A stretch of DNA of 64,000 bases, from assembly GCF_001553455.1 (NCBI RefSeq), contig NZ_BBOX01000030.1, positions 1-64,000 on the forward strand. The letters are read 5' to 3'. Position numbers and translations under genes: made by a program. The notes beneath the pieces are model-generated. The model did no database searches. It was given only the letters and a program-made list of their open reading frames with translations, and was not told the origin of the DNA. The DNA is from Streptomyces hygroscopicus subsp. hygroscopicus (GTDB taxonomy: Bacteria; Actinomycetota; Actinomycetes; Streptomycetales; Streptomycetaceae). This document shows, piece by piece, positions 42,705-51,500 of the stretch. Each line of letters opens with the position of its first letter. The stretch's first letter is position 1.

Positions 42705-45700
42705 GTGTCGCACTCGTCCCCGCCCCTCCGCCGCCGCCGCTTCCTGCACCTCGCCGGGCTCACGGGCGCGCTGGCCGCCCTGCCTCCGCTCACCGGAGCC
42801 GCGAGCGCCCACGCCGCGCACGGCGGCACGGATACGCCGCCCGATGCCGTCGCGGCCACCTACCTGCGGGTGCTCCTGGACCACACCCGGTGGTCCGAAA
42901 CGCAGTGGGACGAGGCCAAGGGCCACTACAGCGCCAAGGACTTCGGGTTCGCCGTGGTCCTCGGCCACGCGGTGCTGCTCACCCACGGCACCTACGACGC
43001 GGCGCGTGCGGGCACCGACCGGGAGACCCTGAAGCGGCGCACGCTCGCCACCATCCGCCACTTCGCCGCGTCGAACCGGCTCACCGGCGGCGACGAGTGG
43101 GGCCGCAGGCTCTTCTTCGACACCACCTTCCAGTCGTACGTCGTCCTCGCCGCCCGGCTGCTGTGGCAGGACCTCGACACCGCCACGCGGCACAACGTCG
43201 AGACCATCGTCCGCGAACAGGCCGCCTACACCACGTCGTTGGGCAGCGGCGACGACCCCGCCTCGGGCGACTGGACGCCGAACGGCCTGAACGGCGGATA
43301 CGTCGGCGACACCAAACTGGAGGAGATGGGCCTGTACGCGCAGACCCTCGCACCCGCGCTCGCCTGGGCCCACGACGACCACCGCGCCGCCGACTGGGCC
43401 ACGTGGTACGGCATCTGGTCGCGCAACGAGGCGGGGCTGCCGCCCGCCGACCTCGCCAATCCCGTCCGCGTGGACGGCGTCGCCGTCTCCGAGAACACCG
43501 CCCGCAACCTGTACGACACCTTCATCGTCGAGAACCACGGCTCCTTCGGCCCGCACTACCAGGAGGAGCTGTGGCGCACCTCGGGCCGCAACGCCGCGCA
43601 CTTCCTGGCCGCCGGACGCCCCCTCCCGCAGGTTCTCGCGCGGCAGCCGAACGCCCAGCCGCTGTGGCACACGCTGCTGGGTGTCATGAGCGACGCGGGC
43701 GAACCGCTGATGCCGATGGTCGACGACCGCGAGCACCTCTACGGCAGGGACGTCATCCCGCTCGCCTTCCTCTCCCAGGTGATGCGCGACCGGGCCGCGG
43801 CGCGTGCGGAGCGGGAACTGGCGTCGCGGCTGGAGGCGTACCAGCAGTACCCGCCCGAGCACCGGATGGCCAAGTTCTCGGGGGAGCCGAAGTACGAGCC
43901 GGAGGCACGCGCCGAGATCGCGATCAGCTACCTGCTGCACGTGTGGGCGGCGGCGAACGGGCGGCCCGTCGAGCCGCTGTCGCGCGAGGAACTCTTCGCG
44001 CGGGCCTCCGGTGTCACGGACTTCGGGACCGGACCAGGACTGGTGTCGCACCAGTCGCGGGCCGCGTGGGCCGGTGCCGTGACGAAACCCGGGTTCGTGA
44101 AGTTCGCCTGGCAGCCGGCCCACGACGACTGGCTGTTCCGGCTCGGCGGCGCGACCCCGATGTTCCTGCCCGCCACCGCCGCGAAGGTCCAGGGCCGTAC
44201 CGTGCGCGTCTACGAGTCCCTGCGCGACGGCTTCGACGGCAGCGCGACGCTCCTGCGCCTCGATGGCGGCTGGGCCGGGTTCGCGACGCTCCCGAGGGGC
44301 TCGATCGTCTACGCGAGCAGCGGCACCGCTGACGCGGAGGGCCGGCTCGAGGTGCACAACCTGACGATGCCCGGCATGCCGGGGCTCGACGGCGCGCGCA
44401 CCTACCGCTTCGAGGAGGGCGAGGCGACCGTCCGCGCCCGCGACACCTCCGCCGGCACACCCGCCGGACGGGTCGACGACCTCGGCTTCACCCCCACGAC
44501 GGTGCGCCACGTCCGCATGCTCGGCGTGCGGCCCGACCCGGCGTACGGGTACTCCCTGTACGCCTTTGAGGTGCGCGACGGCGCCCAGGGCGCGGACCTC
44601 GCCCGCGGCGGGTCCGCCACCGCCTCGTCGGCCGACGCCGGGAAGGGCGCGCCGCTCGCGGTCGACGGCGACGCGGCCACCCGCTGGGCGGTGTCGAGGG
44701 CCGACCGTCCGCGCGCCGACAGCTGGCTGGCCGTCGACCTCGGCGCCGAGCGCCGGATCGACCGGGTCACCCTGCGCTGGGAATCGGCGGCCGGCCGCGG
44801 CTACCGCATCCAGGGTTCCGTGGACGGCCGGGACTGGCGGGACCTCGCGACCGGGCCGAGGCCGGCGGTGAGCAGCCGCGGCGGCTGGCTCGACGTCGAG
44901 GGACGCGCCGGGCTCGTGGTGCGTGACGGCCGGAACCCGATCGGCGTCTACGACGACACGATCGTCCTCGGCGACGGCCCGGCGGCACCCCTCCTCGTCG
45001 AGGGCTTCCCCGGCACATCGGCCGGGGAGCTGCGCGCGATCGCCCGGAGGGCCACGCCCTCGGCGGAGGCCACCGAGGTGCGCACGACGCTGACGGACGG
45101 ACACCTGACCCTGTTCAACCTCTCCGGCGAGCCCATCAGGACGCGGATCGCGATCCCGCGCACCGGCACGGACACCGTGGTCTTCGAGGGCACACAGACA
45201 CTGACCGCCGACGGCACGGCCTTCGAAGCCGCGCTGCCCGCCGCCACGGCGGTCGTGCTGCCCCCGCGCTTCACGCTCACCCCCGTCACCAGCCGACGCC
45301 TGCCGTCGGGTCTGCGGGTCCAGGTGGTCGACGGCGCGACCGTACGCCTGTCCGGGGCCTCCTGCACCCTGCGCGTCCGGGCGCAGGGGCGCAGCGAGGT
45401 CGCCGCCGTCAGGGCGGGCCGGACGCTCACCGTCGTCCTGGCCGGCGCGGCCGCCCACCCGCACGACGACCTGGCCCTCGGCAGGACCGTCTTCCCCACG
45501 AGCCCGCTGCCGGAGGGCATGTCCGACCCCGCGGCGGCGGTGGACGGCGACACCCGCACGGCGTGGCGGCCGGGTCCGCACGGCCGCATGGTCGTGGACC
45601 TCGGCGCGGCCCGCCCGGTCCGCCTGGTGGAGACCGAATGGACGGCGGACGCGGCGCCGGGCGCGAAGGTCGGCTTCAGCACGGACGGCATCACCTACCG

Positions 45701-45836
45701 GGACGCCGGGACCCTCACCGGCCGGGGCCGCGTGCGCCGGCTGACCGCCTCCGGGACGGCCCGCTACGTCAGCCTCGAGGTCGACGGGCCGGTGCCCGCG
45801 GCGGCGCCACGCCTGCGGCGCCTGACGGTGCGCTGA
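42705..45836 (+). CDS. Large secreted protein, alpha-toroid-like domain with two discoidin-type modules
   Basis: 1043 residues from GTG 42705 (VSHSSPPLRRRRFLHLAGLTGALAALPPLTGAASAHA), with GGAGG nine bases ahead. A Tat-type leader is followed by a helical domain (about 40-440; DHTRWSETQWDEAKGHYSAKDFGFAVVLGHAVLLTHGTYD, DEWGRRLFFDTTFQSYVVLAARLLWQDL, NGLNGGYVGDTKLEEMGLYAQTLAPALAWAHDDH, FIVENHGSFGPHYQEE). This suggests an (alpha/alpha) toroid as in polysaccharide lyases, with HGSFGPHYQ as a possible active-site segment. A beta-rich region (about 445-620) and two F5/8-type C modules follow (about 630-718, LARGGSATASSADAGKGAPLAVDGDAATRWAV; about 920-1005, LALGRTVFPTSP...AAAVDGDTRTAWR). I cannot assign a known family. 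Probably a new or distant lyase or hydrolase. Confidence 0.72.
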   Translation: MSHSSPPLRRRRFLHLAGLTGALAALPPLTGAASAHAAHGGTDTPPDAVAATYLRVLLDHTRWSETQWDEAKGHYSAKDFGFAVVLGHAVLLTHGTYDAARAGTDRETLKRRTLATIRHFAASNRLTGGDEWGRRLFFDTTFQSYVVLAARLLWQDLDTATRHNVETIVREQAAYTTSLGSGDDPASGDWTPNGLNGGYVGDTKLEEMGLYAQTLAPALAWAHDDHRAADWATWYGIWSRNEAGLPPADLANPVRVDGVAVSENTARNLYDTFIVENHGSFGPHYQEELWRTSGRNAAHFLAAGRPLPQVLARQPNAQPLWHTLLGVMSDAGEPLMPMVDDREHLYGRDVIPLAFLSQVMRDRAAARAERELASRLEAYQQYPPEHRMAKFSGEPKYEPEARAEIAISYLLHVWAAANGRPVEPLSREELFARASGVTDFGTGPGLVSHQSRAAWAGAVTKPGFVKFAWQPAHDDWLFRLGGATPMFLPATAAKVQGRTVRVYESLRDGFDGSATLLRLDGGWAGFATLPRGSIVYASSGTADAEGRLEVHNLTMPGMPGLDGARTYRFEEGEATVRARDTSAGTPAGRVDDLGFTPTTVRHVRMLGVRPDPAYGYSLYAFEVRDGAQGADLARGGSATASSADAGKGAPLAVDGDAATRWAVSRADRPRADSWLAVDLGAERRIDRVTLRWESAAGRGYRIQGSVDGRDWRDLATGPRPAVSSRGGWLDVEGRAGLVVRDGRNPIGVYDDTIVLGDGPAAPLLVEGFPGTSAGELRAIARRATPSAEATEVRTTLTDGHLTLFNLSGEPIRTRIAIPRTGTDTVVFEGTQTLTADGTAFEAALPAATAVVLPPRFTLTPVTSRRLPSGLRVQVVDGATVRLSGASCTLRVRAQGRSEVAAVRAGRTLTVVLAGAAAHPHDDLALGRTVFPTSPLPEGMSDPAAAVDGDTRTAWRPGPHGRMVVDLGAARPVRLVETEWTADAAPGAKVGFSTDGITYRDAGTLTGRGRVRRLTASGTARYVSLEVDGPVPAAAPRLRRLTVR

Positions 45837-46161
45837 CCGCTCCGCGCCCGCCGACCCAGCCGACCCCGCCGACCCCACCGACCCCACCGACCCCGCCGGG
45901 CCGGGTCGGTGCCGGGAGCGCGGTCAGGCCCGTCCGGCGCGTCCGGCGCGGCTGGGGCGACCGCCTCGCCCGCTGGTGGTGAAACGGGACAGCGGCAGGC
46001 CGAAGGCGCGGGGGGTGGCCGTACCCGTTCCCGTCCGGGTACGGCCACACGATCGCGAAGTCCGACGGGAGTACCAGGGGGCCGAAGCCGCCCTCGCCCA
46101 CCGGCGTCACGACTGTTGACGTACCCGGGCCGTAGCCGGTAACTGTTTACCAGCCACTTTC
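45837..46161. other. Intergenic region with 9-bp repeats
   Basis: Five units of CCGACCCCR (about 45853-45898) follow the stop codon. No gene is supported; the frames are low-complexity. The boundary between blocks A and B runs through here. Confidence 0.45.
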
Positions 46162-46171
46162 AAACCGGTTT
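46162..46171. promoter_or_regulatory. LacI-type operator of block B, site 1
   Basis: AAACCGGTTT in the context TCAAACCGGTTTA, 116 bases upstream of the PL8 start. The same palindrome with the same flanks (TCAAACCGGTTTA) lies at 52909-52918, between the importer and regulator genes. Confidence 0.72.
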
Positions 46172-46286
46172 AGAAAACGGCCGAGCCGAAGCCGTGACCG
46201 AATCAGCACCCGGAAGACCTCGTCAACCGAACGCACGCCCCCACGGCAAGCGTTGTCAGGATCTGGGCGCGCCCAAAGGAGTCCGC

Positions 46287-48476
46287 ATGACGGAAAACGG
46301 AGTCGTACCCCTGCCCGATCGACGTCGCGTCCTGCTCGGGGGCCTCGGGATCACCGCCGGTGTCGCCGGGCTGACGCTGTCGGTGCCAGCTCTCGCACGG
46401 GCTGCGGAGGCCGCTGGGAGCCGAGCGGTCACGGATGACATTCAGCTCATCATCGAACGCCTGCGGCAGCGGTTTCTTGCCCAGGGCGACCAGGTGAGGG
46501 TCGCCAATGGCATCTTCCTCGCCCGTACGTCCGAGGCCCTGGCCTATGCCGAGTCCCTGCACGCCGACGGCTCGTGGCCCGATGTGGACTACGACGACAC
46601 CACCAGTTCCGCCAACGGCCGGGTCTGGTCGCCCTATCACGCGCTGTACCGCATGATCGCGATGGCTCACGCCTACCGTGACCCGGATGCCGCGGGCTAC
46701 GGCAAACCGGAGCTGATCGAGGCCCTGAACCGTGCGCTTCTCTACTGGGACAGTGTCAAACCGACCAGCACGAACTGGTGGGAAGTCGAGATCGGCAAGT
46801 CGATGGCCATGGGCCGGGTGTCGATCTTCGTCGGCGACGAACTCAGCACCGAGGCGCGGGAGGTGACCTACGCCCACAACACCGGCCGCCTGGACCCGGT
46901 CGGGGCGAACGGCTCCTGGAGGACCGAGAATTACCTCTATGAGGCCATCGCGAAGCACGCGACCGCCGACATCGAGCGGGGTTACGCCACCATGTCGCAG
47001 ACGGTCGCCGTCGACAGCAGCGGTAAGGTCACCGAGGCCGTGCAGGTGGACGCGTCCTTCTGGGCACATGGGGCGCAGCTCTACAGCGAGGGCTACGGCA
47101 TGGCCCTGTTCACCATCGTCGCGGCCTGGGCCGATGTCGCACGCGGCACCAGCTTCGCCTTCTCGCCCGAGGACATCGACGCCATCGCCTTCTACATCCT
47201 CGACGGGACCCGCTGGCTGATCCGCGGGGAGATCGGGATGATGTATCTCGGGTACCGTCCCCCCAACACCATCGACGGCGTGACGAGTTACGCGGCCGAC
47301 TTCCTCGAGCCGCTCGACCGGATGGTGCGGGCCGATGAGAGAAACGCGGCGGCGTATCAGCGGCTTGCCGACAATATCCGCGGGAAGATCCGGGGGAACG
47401 GCGTCACCGGGCACAAGTACTTCTGGCGCTCGGAGTTCTCCTCACATCTGCGGGACGCGTACGCAATCTTCACCAGGGTCAATTCCCCTCGGATGAAGGG
47501 CAGCGAGTACCGCTCCACCTTCCGGCCCGAAGTCGGCAACGAGATCGACTGGAATGCGGCGGGAGCCACCTCGATCCAGGTCACGAACCGGGAATACGAC
47601 GACCTCGTACCCGCCTTCGACTGGTTCCACTACCCGGGTGTCACCGCGCCTTACACCAAGGTGACGACGCAGTCGAGTCCCGCCAACCGCGGCAGCTTCA
47701 CCGGCGGCGTCTCCGACGGGCGTTACGGGGCAAGCGTCTTCACCCTCGACCGGTTCTCGACGACGGGGCGCAAGAGCTACTTCTCCTTCGACGACGAGAT
47801 GGTCGCGCTCGGCGCCGGGATCAGTTCCACCTCGCAGCACGCCGTCCATACGACCGTCAATCAGGGAGCGGCCCGGCCCAACGCCTCCGTCGGCGGCAAG
47901 GCCGTACGCCCGGGGACCGATTCAGCCGCCACCGGCGCCTCATGGGCGTACAACGACGAGATCGGCTATGTCTTCCCGGAGGGCGGGCCGTTGAAGGTCT
48001 CGAACAAGGAGCAGACCGGGAGCTGGCTCGACCGTGATCCGGTGAAGCGGAATGCCTTTACCCTCTTCTTCGACCACGGCACCACCCCGGATGGAGCCAC
48101 CTACGCCTACATCCTCCTTCCCGGCGCGACACCCGAAAAGGTCCGCTCCTATGCGGCCAGGCCGGTCGTCAAGATCCTGCGCAACGACGAGCAGATCCAA
48201 GCGGTCCGCCACCCGCGGCTGCGGCTGACGATGGCGGCCTTCCATGCCGCGGGCTCCCTCGACCTGGGATCAGGCCGCACGCTGCGGGTCGATCAGCCCG
48301 CCATCATCATGCTCGACGAGGGCGGCAGGTCCGCCGTGGTGAGCGTCGCCAACCCCGACCAGCCCGGCCTGACGGTCTCCGTCACCCTTGCCGCCCCCGG
48401 CCGCACCCGTCGTGCCGGCTTCCCGCTGGGCGCCGGCCCGAACCTCGGCAAGACGGTGACGCAGCCGCTCAGGTGA
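46287..48476 (+). CDS. Secreted polysaccharide lyase family 8-type enzyme
   Basis: 729 residues from ATG 46287 (MTENGVVPLPDRRRVLLGGLGITAGVAGLTLSVPALARAA), with AAAGGAG in front and a Tat-type leader. The alpha-toroid domain follows with the PL8 hallmarks STNWWEVEIGKS (162-172), the Asn region DPVGANGSWRTEN (203-215), and the catalytic His261/Tyr270 pair in DASFWAHGAQLYSEGYG, nine residues apart as in hyaluronate lyase. A beta-sandwich domain follows (YPGVTAPYTKVTTQSSPANRGSFTGGVSDGRYGASVF; YNDEIGYVFPEGG; DHGTTPDGATYAYILLPGATPEKV). PL8 enzymes cleave hyaluronan, chondroitin or xanthan by beta-elimination at uronic acids. Block B's GH130 makes a mannose-containing substrate such as xanthan worth testing. 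Confidence 0.9.
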   Translation: MTENGVVPLPDRRRVLLGGLGITAGVAGLTLSVPALARAAEAAGSRAVTDDIQLIIERLRQRFLAQGDQVRVANGIFLARTSEALAYAESLHADGSWPDVDYDDTTSSANGRVWSPYHALYRMIAMAHAYRDPDAAGYGKPELIEALNRALLYWDSVKPTSTNWWEVEIGKSMAMGRVSIFVGDELSTEAREVTYAHNTGRLDPVGANGSWRTENYLYEAIAKHATADIERGYATMSQTVAVDSSGKVTEAVQVDASFWAHGAQLYSEGYGMALFTIVAAWADVARGTSFAFSPEDIDAIAFYILDGTRWLIRGEIGMMYLGYRPPNTIDGVTSYAADFLEPLDRMVRADERNAAAYQRLADNIRGKIRGNGVTGHKYFWRSEFSSHLRDAYAIFTRVNSPRMKGSEYRSTFRPEVGNEIDWNAAGATSIQVTNREYDDLVPAFDWFHYPGVTAPYTKVTTQSSPANRGSFTGGVSDGRYGASVFTLDRFSTTGRKSYFSFDDEMVALGAGISSTSQHAVHTTVNQGAARPNASVGGKAVRPGTDSAATGASWAYNDEIGYVFPEGGPLKVSNKEQTGSWLDRDPVKRNAFTLFFDHGTTPDGATYAYILLPGATPEKVRSYAARPVVKILRNDEQIQAVRHPRLRLTMAAFHAAGSLDLGSGRTLRVDQPAIIMLDEGGRSAVVSVANPDQPGLTVSVTLAAPGRTRRAGFPLGAGPNLGKTVTQPLR

Positions 48477-48493
48477 CGCGAAGCGCAGACATC

Positions 48494-48540
48494 AACGGGC
48501 TTGCGGCCGACGGCTTCTCTCCGTCGGCCGCAAGCCCGTT
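48494..48540. terminator. Bidirectional terminator between convergent genes
   Basis: A perfect 20-bp stem (AACGGGCTTGCGGCCGACGG and its complement) encloses the loop CTTCTCT. It separates the PL8 stop (48476) from the minus-strand GH130 stop (48553), as expected for convergent transcription. Confidence 0.85.
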
Positions 48541-48552
48541 CAGGTCAGAGGG

Positions 48553-49632
48553 TCAGTCCGCGGTCCGCTCCAGGGCGGCTACGCCGATCGCGCTGTCCGC
48601 CATCCCGTAGAACACGTAGACGGTCCCCGCGATGCGCTCGATCGCGGTCGGGAAGACAACGTTGCCAAGCGTTCCTGTCGTCTCCTCGCGGGTCTCCGGA
48701 GACAGCCACGGCTCCTGCGAGCGCGCCAGCACCCGCGCCGGATCGTCCGGGTCCAGCAGCATGCCCCCGGCCCGGTAGACGGCGCCATGGCTGAGCTCGA
48801 AGCCCCTCGCGACCGGCCCGGTCACACCGTGGTGGATGAGCAGCCAGCCCTCGGGCACCCGCAGCGGCGGCGGACCCGCACCGATCTTCGCCGTCTCGAA
48901 CGGCATCGTGGGAGCGGCCACTGGAGCGGAGTGCCGCAGCGAGGTCAGCGCCGAAAGATCGCGGCGGGCCGCCTCGGCGTCCACGTACGCGATCCAGATC
49001 GACGGGCGGCCGTCGGCCACCCCGGCCGGGGCCGGGGCGCCCTCGCCCGGGCGCAGCCAGTCCAGGTCCCACATCGGCCGGTGCAGCATCGCAAAGCTCG
49101 CACGGCCGTCGGGGCCGGGCACGATCTCGGGGAAGAAGACGAGGTCTTTATTGGGGAAGAAGTTCAAGTCGGTGGACAGGTGCGGCTGATACGTGAAATG
49201 CAGTGGGCCCAGACGGCGCCAGCTGATCGTGTCCGTGGAGACGGCCAACGCGGGCCGCGGGCCGAGCGGACCGTAGGCGACGTACGTCATGACGTGCACG
49301 CCCAGGTCGGGGATGAAGGTGATGCGGGGGTCCTCCACGCCGGCGTTGTGTGCACCCCGCTCGAAGCCTTCGTCCGGGGACAGCACCACGCCCTGGCGCT
49401 CGACGCCGACCGGTACGCCGTCTTCGATCACGACACGGGCGCGGCCGATCCGGGAGACATTGCCTGCCGCGACCATGCGGGGGAAGAGATAGAGCTCGCC
49501 GTCGGGTCCCCAGGCGGTGGCCGGATTGAGGACGCCCTCGGCCTCCAGGGGGTCGGTGGGGTCGGCGTTCATGAGCACGCCGACCCGGTTCAGTGCGTAC
49601 GGGAGCGCGCTGTCGGTGTTGAGCCGGGTCAT
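48553..49632 (-). CDS. GH130-family glycoside phosphorylase/hydrolase
   Basis: 359 residues from ATG 49632 (MTRLNTDSALPYALNRVGVLMNADPTDPLEAEGVLNPATAWGPDGELYLFPRMVAAGNVSRIGRARVVIEDG). Family signatures are GVLNPA, HNAGVEDPRITFIPDLGVHVMTYVAYGPLGPRPALAVSTD, FFPNKDLVFFPE, WLLIHHGVTG and the terminal GNVVFPTAIERIAGTVYVFYGMADSAIGVA. GH130 enzymes are beta-mannoside phosphorylases or hydrolases. No signal peptide, so it works on imported oligosaccharides. Asp in VEDPR fits the general acid, but phosphorylase versus hydrolase cannot be decided by eye. It begins two bases after the permease stop in the ABC operon. Confidence 0.9.
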   Translation of the reverse strand: MTRLNTDSALPYALNRVGVLMNADPTDPLEAEGVLNPATAWGPDGELYLFPRMVAAGNVSRIGRARVVIEDGVPVGVERQGVVLSPDEGFERGAHNAGVEDPRITFIPDLGVHVMTYVAYGPLGPRPALAVSTDTISWRRLGPLHFTYQPHLSTDLNFFPNKDLVFFPEIVPGPDGRASFAMLHRPMWDLDWLRPGEGAPAPAGVADGRPSIWIAYVDAEAARRDLSALTSLRHSAPVAAPTMPFETAKIGAGPPPLRVPEGWLLIHHGVTGPVARGFELSHGAVYRAGGMLLDPDDPARVLARSQEPWLSPETREETTGTLGNVVFPTAIERIAGTVYVFYGMADSAIGVAALERTAD

Positions 49633-49634
49633 AC

Positions 49635-50468
49635 CTAGCCTTTGATCGCGGAGCCGAGGTTGGCGGAAGTGAAGTGGCGCTGGAAGAGCAGGAAGAGGAC
49701 GACGGCCGGCACCGCCAGCACGCAGGCACCGGCGAGCACAGCGCCCATGGGATTGGCCTGGAAGGTGGAATTGGCCTGCGAGAAGTTCGCCAGGCTGACC
49801 GCGAGGGGCTGCATCTCCTGGTCCTTGGTCACCAGGAACGGCCAGAGGAACTCGTTCCACGGGCCGATGAAGGTCACCAGCATGGCTGTGAGAATCGCCG
49901 GGCGCACCAGTGGCACCGCCACGGAGCGCAGGATGCGCAGCTCACTCGCTCCGTCCATGCGCGCCGCGTCGAAGATCTCGCGCGGGATCTGGAGGAAGTA
50001 CTGGCGGAAGATGAGCACGGCGACGGAGTTGATGGCGAACGGCAGGATCATTCCGGCGTAGCTGTCGGCGAGGCCGAAGTACCGCACCACCATCACGTAC
50101 AGCGGGATCATCAGCAGCTGGAACGGGATCGCCTGGACCAGCAGGACGAGCGCGAACACCAGGCCGCGGCCGCGGAAGCGCAGGATCGCCAGGGCGTAGC
50201 CGGCCAGCAGGCCGAAGACCAGCGTGCAGGCCACCACCCCGACCGTCATGATCAGCGAGTTGGCCAGGGCGCCCAGCAGGCTGAACGAGTCGTCGATACC
50301 CGCGAGGTTGTCCAGGGTCAGGTTGCCCGGCTTGGGCAGCAGGCCGCCGAGGCCGGTGTCGCGCTTCTTCTGCAGCGCCCCGATGAGCATGTAGTAGAAC
50401 GGCAGCAGCGCGGCGATGGCGCCGAGGCCGAGCGCGGCGTAGCGCAGGATGCGCAGGGTGCGGGCCAT
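49635..50468 (-). CDS. Carbohydrate ABC transporter permease (MalG type)
   Basis: 277 residues from ATG 50468. Six membrane segments; TM1 is ILRYAALGLGAIAALLPFYYMLIGAL. The EAA loop that contacts the ATPase reads EIFDAARMDGASELRILRSVAVPLVRPAI. The C-terminus FNRHFTSANLGSAIKG-like (LFQRHFTSANLGSAIKG) is standard for MalG/CUT1 permeases. One base separates its start from the stop of the other permease gene. The ATPase subunit is missing here, as in most Streptomyces CUT1 systems that share MsiK. Confidence 0.93.
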   Translation of the reverse strand: MARTLRILRYAALGLGAIAALLPFYYMLIGALQKKRDTGLGGLLPKPGNLTLDNLAGIDDSFSLLGALANSLIMTVGVVACTLVFGLLAGYALAILRFRGRGLVFALVLLVQAIPFQLLMIPLYVMVVRYFGLADSYAGMILPFAINSVAVLIFRQYFLQIPREIFDAARMDGASELRILRSVAVPLVRPAILTAMLVTFIGPWNEFLWPFLVTKDQEMQPLAVSLANFSQANSTFQANPMGAVLAGACVLAVPAVVLFLLFQRHFTSANLGSAIKG

Positions 50469-50469
50469 A

Positions 50470-51489
50470 TCAGTCCCTCTCCATGACGCGCCGGGCGACG
50501 GTCGCGATGATGAGCACGCCGGTGACGAGGATCAGTCCGATGGCGGCCGCGGCATCCGGCTCGCCCTGCTCGATGCCCCGCTGGTACACCAGCAGCGCGG
50601 GGGTGAGCGAGGCGCCGCTCGGGCCGCCGCCGGTGAGCAGGAACGGCTCGGTGAAGATCTGCCCGGCGGTGATGATCGACAGCAGGATGACGAGCGAGGT
50701 GACGGGCCGGACGGCCGGCAGGGTGACGGCCCGGAACGCCTGCCGGCGCCCGGCTCCGTCGGTCAGTGCCGCCTCGTGCAGCTCCTTGGGCACGTTCTGC
50801 AGCGCGGCGAGGTAGAGCAGGACGTAGAACCCGAGCTGTTTCCAGGTGACGTAGACGGCGATGAGCGGCATCACCAGGTGCTTGTTCGCCAGCCAGGACG
50901 GGTCCGGGGCCCAGGGGCCGAGGACCTTGTTGACGGCACCGGAGCCGTTGAACAGAAACAGCCAGACCGCCAGCGTGGCGACCGAGGCCGTCACGTACGG
51001 CACGTAGTACGCCATCCGGAAGAAGCCGCGCCAGTGGGTCGCGGCGTTCAGTGCCGACGCCAGCACGAGCGCCAGCACCACGGTCAGCGGAATGTTGATC
51101 GCCATGAACAACCCGAGGTTGGCGAAGGCGCGCTGGGTCTTCTCCTCCCCGAGGACCTCGGTGAAGTTGTCGAACCCGACGAACGGGTGCGGTACGGAGA
51201 CGCCGGGCGCGGTGAAGAAGTAGTCGTGGAAGGCCATCCATACGCCGACCCCGAACGGGATGATGAACACGACCAGGACGTAGGCGGTGTACGGCGCGGT
51301 CAGGACGAGCCCGAGCGGGCTGTTGCCGAGCCAGCGCTCGAGCCGCGGGGCGCCGGGCCGGCGCCCCGGGATACGGCGTTCGGGTGCGGCTGCCGGCGGT
51401 GCGTGCCGGGTCGATGGCCGGGGACGCCGGCCGCGGGGCGGATCACCTGCGGCCCGGGTCCCATCGCGGCTGCTGCGGAGTGATGTCAT
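50470..51489 (-). CDS. Carbohydrate ABC transporter permease (MalF type)
   Basis: 339 residues from ATG 51489. A basic, proline-rich N-terminal tail (about 55 residues) precedes TM1 (GLVLTAPYTAYVLVVFIIPFGVGVWMAFHDYFF). The EAA loop is VPKELHEAALTDGAGRRQAFRAVTLPAVRPV, and FTEPFLLTGGGPSGASLTPALLVYQ is the usual CUT1 segment before the last helices. It forms the membrane channel with the MalG-type protein. The start lies 11 bases after the binding-protein stop, with GAGG in between. Confidence 0.93.
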   Translation of the reverse strand: MTSLRSSRDGTRAAGDPPRGRRPRPSTRHAPPAAAPERRIPGRRPGAPRLERWLGNSPLGLVLTAPYTAYVLVVFIIPFGVGVWMAFHDYFFTAPGVSVPHPFVGFDNFTEVLGEEKTQRAFANLGLFMAINIPLTVVLALVLASALNAATHWRGFFRMAYYVPYVTASVATLAVWLFLFNGSGAVNKVLGPWAPDPSWLANKHLVMPLIAVYVTWKQLGFYVLLYLAALQNVPKELHEAALTDGAGRRQAFRAVTLPAVRPVTSLVILLSIITAGQIFTEPFLLTGGGPSGASLTPALLVYQRGIEQGEPDAAAAIGLILVTGVLIIATVARRVMERD

Positions 51490-51500
51490 GGTGTGCCTCG

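Noticed and set aside
42561-45887. A 1108-codon open frame on the minus strand
   Set aside because: It is the antisense shadow of the secreted discoidin-bearing protein. High GC removes stops in opposite frames, and the translation (runs of Gly, Arg, Val, Glu) shows no family features.
45850-45900. A second CRISPR-like or minisatellite array in the CCGACCCCR repeats
   Set aside because: The units are 9 bp, contiguous and without spacers: a simple low-complexity tandem repeat.
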